From Archegozetes longisetosus (lineage: Eukaryota > Arthropoda > Arachnida > Sarcoptiformes > Trhypochthoniidae): 64,000 bases of DNA. Positions within the stretch are counted from its first letter, which is position 1. Each line of letters begins with the position of its first letter. The notes under the pieces are model-generated. The model worked only from the letters and a program-made list of their open reading frames with translations. It did not search any database and was not told the origin of the DNA. Of this stretch, positions 59,218 to 64,000 are shown piece after piece. Position numbers and translations under genes: made by a program. The DNA is taken from assembly GCA_018873245.2 (NCBI GenBank), contig JAEMBT020000008.1, positions 11,549,172-11,613,171 on the forward strand, given 5' to 3'.

Positions 59218-61966
59218 ATGACTTCAAGCGGTTTAAGAGAAGAAAATAATACAATTTTAAAGTTAACATTGATTGCGGATAAATTTTTGTTGTTATTGGA
59301 GGATTTTAGAAACAATTTAAATCAGTTTCAAATTAACTGCAAATGCGATGAAAATATCAAAAATAAATCTAAGTTTAGTGAACTGCAAAATGAATTCGTG
59401 TGTGTTTTCGACGAATACAATCAAAATAAGCCTCAAATTAACGATCAATTGAGCATAAATATTGACAAATGTGAGCAGTATCTCTTTTCTTAATATATTT
59501 TTAATGAAAATTAGAGTTTTGTTTATTCATTATTTAATTGTTTTTTGTAATGAAAGGTCAAAATGATTCAAAAGCAATTGGAACAATTGGAACTTATGTT
59601 TGTAGGTATAAGGACTGCGACTTCAAGTCTAGTTCAAGTTATAGTTATCGAAGACATATCAACTCAATTCATTTGAGTAAAAGTCCTCTTAATTGTGACG
59701 ATTGTGGACTTCAATTTTGGACAATTGAAACATATAATGAACACTTGAATTTAGTTCATCACAAAACTGATTATGGTAAGAGAAAGACTGATAATTAATT
59801 ACGAATTAAGTTAAAACAGTTGAGATGAAAAAAATGATCTTTGGTTTTACTCGCTTTTCAGATGGTCTAGAAGAGATAAGCTGTAGCAAATGTGAAAGAA
59901 AATTTTCGAGTAAGAATAGATTACGATCGCACATGGCTCTGGCTCATAAAACACGTCTCAAGTATTATAAATGTGATTGGGGTGGATGTCGGTTTATCAG
60001 CAGACATCTTAACGGCTTGAATATGCATAAGACAAAACATTATGACGACAATAGAGTTAGCAATCAAGCCATTGGTCATCCATTGCCCGACAATGATCTA
60101 AAACGGGCTCAAATTGCTGATGGTAGTTTCAAGAATCAAACCACGATTCAAGAGTTAAAAACAAATCAAGTTAACGATGATTTGGTTTCTGTTGAAATAT
60201 TGGATATTTGTTTAGATAAGGTCTCATTTAGTGAATCAAAATCAAAGGAACCTGTAATTGATTTTAATCCGAAACAAGTTGTTGATAAGAAACTGAAAGA
60301 AGGAAATGAAGCTGACAGAAATCTGAGTTCTTTTACTGGCAAAGAAGATGAGGTCTTGGATCAAGTTTTAGCCTATGAAGAGACTGGCAGTTCCAGTGTA
60401 GATAAGTTAATGAGTCAAACGCAAAGCATCAATACAGAAGCAGCTCGCGAATCAAATGTTAGCAATCAATTGAACTTAAGTAACAATAGAGGTTCTAATT
60501 CGACAATTAATTTTAGTCCATGTAAGAAAATTAATCAATTTATTAATATCTAAAGTCTATGAATAGTCTAAGGGTGAAAGTTAAATTGTTTTGTTTTACT
60601 ATTTATAGCTCAGGATCTTAGTGACAAAATGACAACTTCCATGGACAATAGTAATTTCAATTCATGTCCTGTCAAAGATCAAGATCGTTCGGAACAAATT
60701 ATCCCTTCTCAATCAAAACAAGCGATTGAAGAAATTACGAGTTCAAGTGATGACGATTTGATGAGTGAAACACAAAGATATGATAAAGAATCAACTCTAG
60801 AATTCGGTAATTTTAAGCATTGAATCAATCAATAAATCGGAATCAATATCAGTTATTGTTTTGTTTTTTTATTCATAGCTAACTTTGTGGCTCAGGAATT
60901 CAATAAAAAGTCAACAACTTCTGAACCATTTGTTTATCACTGTGATTACCCAAACTGTGATTATAAGACCAGTCAAAGAGAGAGATTTTCTCACCATAGA
61001 CTAGTTACTCATTTCTATAAAAGTCAGTTGAAGTGTCACAAATGTCGGCTCACTTTCTCTGGAAAGATGAGTCTCGATCGACATATGAATTTAGTTCATC
61101 GAAATACCAGTGATAGCAGTAACAATTCATTTAAATGTCATTCTAATGGTTGTTCGTTTGAGTCTAATAGTTTAGTGCTTTTGAATCAACACAAGAGACA
61201 ACATTTAAATGAAAATATTGATAAAATTATCACTGAATTTAAAACTGGAATTAATAAATCCGAATCTGAGAGTAATGTTAATGAAGACTTTTTTATTAAT
61301 GCTGAAGAATTTCTAGAGAAGAAAACTGATGTTGAAATGGAGCAAAATTCTGATTCTGTTGAGGAAAATGATGTTTGTTTAGATGAAGGTCCATTGAATA
61401 AACCGAAACAAAGCTCTAATCAAAATATTATTGCTATGAATCTAAGCGAAAATGATTCTATGAACGCGTCAAAGAATGCAAATAATGATCAATTCATTTT
61501 CGGTAAGTCCTTTCGAACTCTTGGTGTACGTTAAAAAAATTGTCTCAAATTCTTCATGTTTTTAGGCAGCAATTTGTTCAGCAAAAAAAGACTTCAAGGC
61601 TTAAAAAGCCTACAAGAATCAAGTGGTTTAAAAGTTGATAATGTCTTAAATGATGGAACAAGTCAAAGTGGAAACACTGCTAAAAAATTGAATGATTTAG
61701 ATTTTAAGTGTGATAAGTGTACAAGAGAATATGCGACAAGATATCAGTTGACTCGACATATGGCTAGGATTCATATGAATCCTAAATTCAGATGTGTTAG
61801 GGATGAGTGTGAGTATCAAACTAATGATAAGAATAACTTCAAACGTCATGTGCGTCGGCATGGTGAAGATAAACCCTATAGATGCTTAGAAATGGGATGT
61901 GATAAACATTTTTCTAGTGTTTCAAATTTGAATCGACACATTAGGACTCATACGAGAAAAAATTAA
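59218..61966 (+). CDS. Six-exon NCKCDxN-module C2H2 zinc-finger protein, 784 aa
   Basis: Exons 59218-59470, 59557-59775, 59862-60521, 60609-60806, 60879-61502, 61566-61966. All five introns are phase 1 and the sum is in frame. The module is at residues 1-65 (GLREENNTILKLTLIADKF, INCKCDEN, FSELQNEF). Ten C2H2 fingers sit in three groups separated by long acidic, Ser/Asn-rich linkers: four in exons 2-3 (CRYKDC, CDDC, CSKC, CDWGGC), three in exon 5 (CDYPNC, CHKC, CHSNGC) and three in exon 6 (CDKC, CVRDEC, CLEMGC). Exon 4 is linker only. Exon 5 ends FIFG and exon 6 begins SNLFSKKRLQGLKSL, the conserved junction. Start ATG 59218 is chosen because it aligns with the family start. Confidence 0.88.
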
Positions 61967-64000
61967 GTCATGTTTCAGCTAAATTTGTGTGTAAATAAAT
62001 TGAATTACTTAGTTTGCAATAAATTTAGTGTCAGTTATTTTATAAAATTCATTTAAATTAAAGGTTGAGAACTTTGTTTCGTTCAAATTAGTTTATAGAC
62101 AATAAAAAATGTTTAAAACTGACTTTTCTATCACTGCTTGTGTTCTAATGCTTATTTAATAAAAACGATTGACATCCTGGAAACTGAATGGTATTGCAAG
62201 TATCAATCTTCAGATTTTGCTTGAAGATGTTTTTCTATGATTCTAATTCATATGAAGTAAGTTTAAGATAAGCAGATGAAGAACTAAATAGTATTTAAAG
62301 AGGTTTTCTACCAATATAGGAGAAGTAGACAAAAAGCTAAATTGTATTTGAGCAAGTTGTCCTTGTTTTCAACCAGTATGACTGGGGTGCGAAAAGTATA
62401 GAAAGATTGGTCGCTATACAGTATACTCGATTACTTCAATAACTAACTATTGAATCTAAGAACCCCAGCTCATGTATTTTTATTGAAAGTTACGAATGAA
62501 AGTATATAACCAGATCAATTTTGTACAAATACAGTACAATTAAAAATTGAATAGTTCAACTAAAGCTATTTGTGAGAGAATAACACGATTAACACGTTAA
62601 GGGATATATTGCTGTTTAATTTTTTCTAAAATTGCAGAAAATATCCGCGCATAACTAAAAATTCTAGCAACGTTTCGCTCTTTAAACATTCTAACACAAA
62701 GAATCAAAAAGTGCTTTAGAAGTTGCTTACATCGCTTTGAACTTTCTACAAACTTGTAGCCAAGTGCGTTTTATATTTGCGTAAGTGCTACCGTTTGCCT
62801 AATAATGAAATCCAGTGAATAGCTGATAGCCATGAGAGTGAAGTGATTATGTGGGCATTTCTACCCCTGGAACTAACAAATATGCAGTAGCCTGGAAGCT
62901 CACTTTTTATTAGTGTTAATTATTCACTTTTACTCTACTATCTTATTGATCATTGGTATTCTACTGTTCTGTCTGTTGGTTGCAGATGAAAATTGCTTTT
63001 CTGCAATTAAACAGTCCCAATGCACGGTTTGCTTAGATCAACCTATTAAAAAGTTACAAAATTAAGATATAATTATACATTCCAAGTACCTGTAAATGAT
63101 AAAATTTTAAATATATTTATATAAACAAATGACATGTTAAATTGAAGATGGCCAGTGCAATTTTAATCAAATTTAATCCAATCCATCGATCTTTAAACCC
63201 AATCAATGACTCATTTAAAGACTTTTTTAGTTGTCGAATATTAACTACTTGAGTAAAAGTATTTTAGTAGGAGTTTAAAAGATAAGACCCGAGTACCATT
63301 AATCAAACACAAGTAATATAAAGCAAAACTTTTAAAATTTAATTAGACTTACAACTGGTTACTATTTAGCATAAAAACAATTATTTTCAAAAATTTTATG
63401 GTTCTATTAAACAACTTTTACTAATTAGTTAATTTAATTAGCTATATTTAATTAAGTGATGGGTTGATACAGTAGGGATCGCTTTAGCTTTGGCGTTTGT
63501 CCGATCCCCTAAATACATTCTATTTGGCAAATGATGGCAAAAATTTTTAGTCAAATCAGATTTTTCTAGGAAAAATCATAATCCGATCGCTTTTAGCAGA
63601 AAAAAATAGTTTTCTCAAAAAATTCTAGTGTATGTTTCAAGTATAAGCTCTTTGGAACCGTTTTATCTATGATTTATTATGATTAGAGTTGGCAATTTTG
63701 GGATTGCCACAATTTCATCGAGTGTCCCAAAATATTGCCACAGTACTTATTAGATCATAAGGAGTAGTGCGACGATTAATTTATTAATTTATACATTCCT
63801 ATAAGCTCCCAATTTTTTAACTTTGTCCCGAAAATTTCATTCTAATTATGATATGAGTCTACTATACGACTAAAGACAAAACGTCTAAATCATAAGATCT
63901 AATTTTTTAAAATCGAAAGTTTCTTTTAATCTAAAATTTGTTATCCGAAACATTTTTTCATCGAAATGTACATAAAACCGAAACATATATTGACGGCTTA
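61967..64000. other. Right-hand gene-free flank
   Basis: AATAAA at 61994-61999 is the likely polyadenylation signal of the last zinc-finger gene. Beyond it the sequence is AT-rich without supportable genes. At 63689 TAGAGTTGGCAATTTTGG could be one end of another hAT-type element, but no partner end or target duplication lies inside the window. Confidence 0.45.

Noticed and set aside
63680..63760. hAT-like terminus TAGAGTTGGCAATTTTGG near the right edge
   Set aside because: No partner end or 8-bp duplication inside the window, so the element cannot be established.
1..64000. CRISPR arrays, operons, tRNA or rRNA genes, LTR retrotransposons
   Set aside because: None seen; intron-rich eukaryotic DNA with only DNA-transposon remains recognisable by eye.

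Overview
This is eukaryotic, AT-rich DNA with short introns (mostly 60-100 bp, GT-AG, a few GC-AG) and dense Tc1/mariner and hAT debris. The left-edge gene is a large lipid-transfer protein of the apolipophorin type, which in mites is the group 14 allergen family. Together with the PMCA-like, GMC-oxidoreductase and lineage-specific zinc-finger genes, this points to an arthropod, most likely an acariform mite. The species is an inference and cannot be fixed from the sequence.

Layout. 0-6.2 kb: 3' part of the apolipophorin-like gene, six exons, with a frame break near its end. 7-12 kb: three decayed Tc1/mariner-superfamily elements; one keeps perfect inverted repeats and a TA duplication. 13.5-21.2 kb: a fold-back repeat and two non-autonomous hAT-type elements with perfect 8-bp target duplications. 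Interspersed at 7-24 kb is a family of small secreted Cys-containing proteins: three intact four-exon genes and about four relics. 25.7 kb: a two-helix membrane protein.

27.2-35.0 kb and 50.9-62.0 kb: two blocks holding eight C2H2/BED zinc-finger genes. Seven share a short leucine-rich module ending in a C-x-C motif (NCKCDxN) that I do not recognise as a named domain. Behind it the genes carry different DNA-binding parts: C2H2 arrays of the C-x4-C 'CxWPxC' style, tandem CGGBP1-like BED fingers, a transposon-type Cys-rich module, or a complete BED+hAT transposase. Most introns are phase 1, and the first splice often falls in a FxFG/SNLF motif, so exons can be swapped without breaking frame. 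This modular, transposon-capturing transcription-factor family is the most novel thing in the window.

Between the two blocks lie an intronless, heavily truncated PMCA-like pseudo-ATPase, an internally deleted mariner, a degenerate HSD10-like SDR gene, two small hydrophilic-protein genes (each with a TATA box and a 5'UTR intron), a 578-bp palindrome, and an intact four-exon GMC oxidoreductase.

Five genes (apolipophorin, three zinc-finger genes, SDR) each appear to lack exactly one base in their coding sequence. The uniform -1 direction makes residual assembly deletions as likely as real decay.
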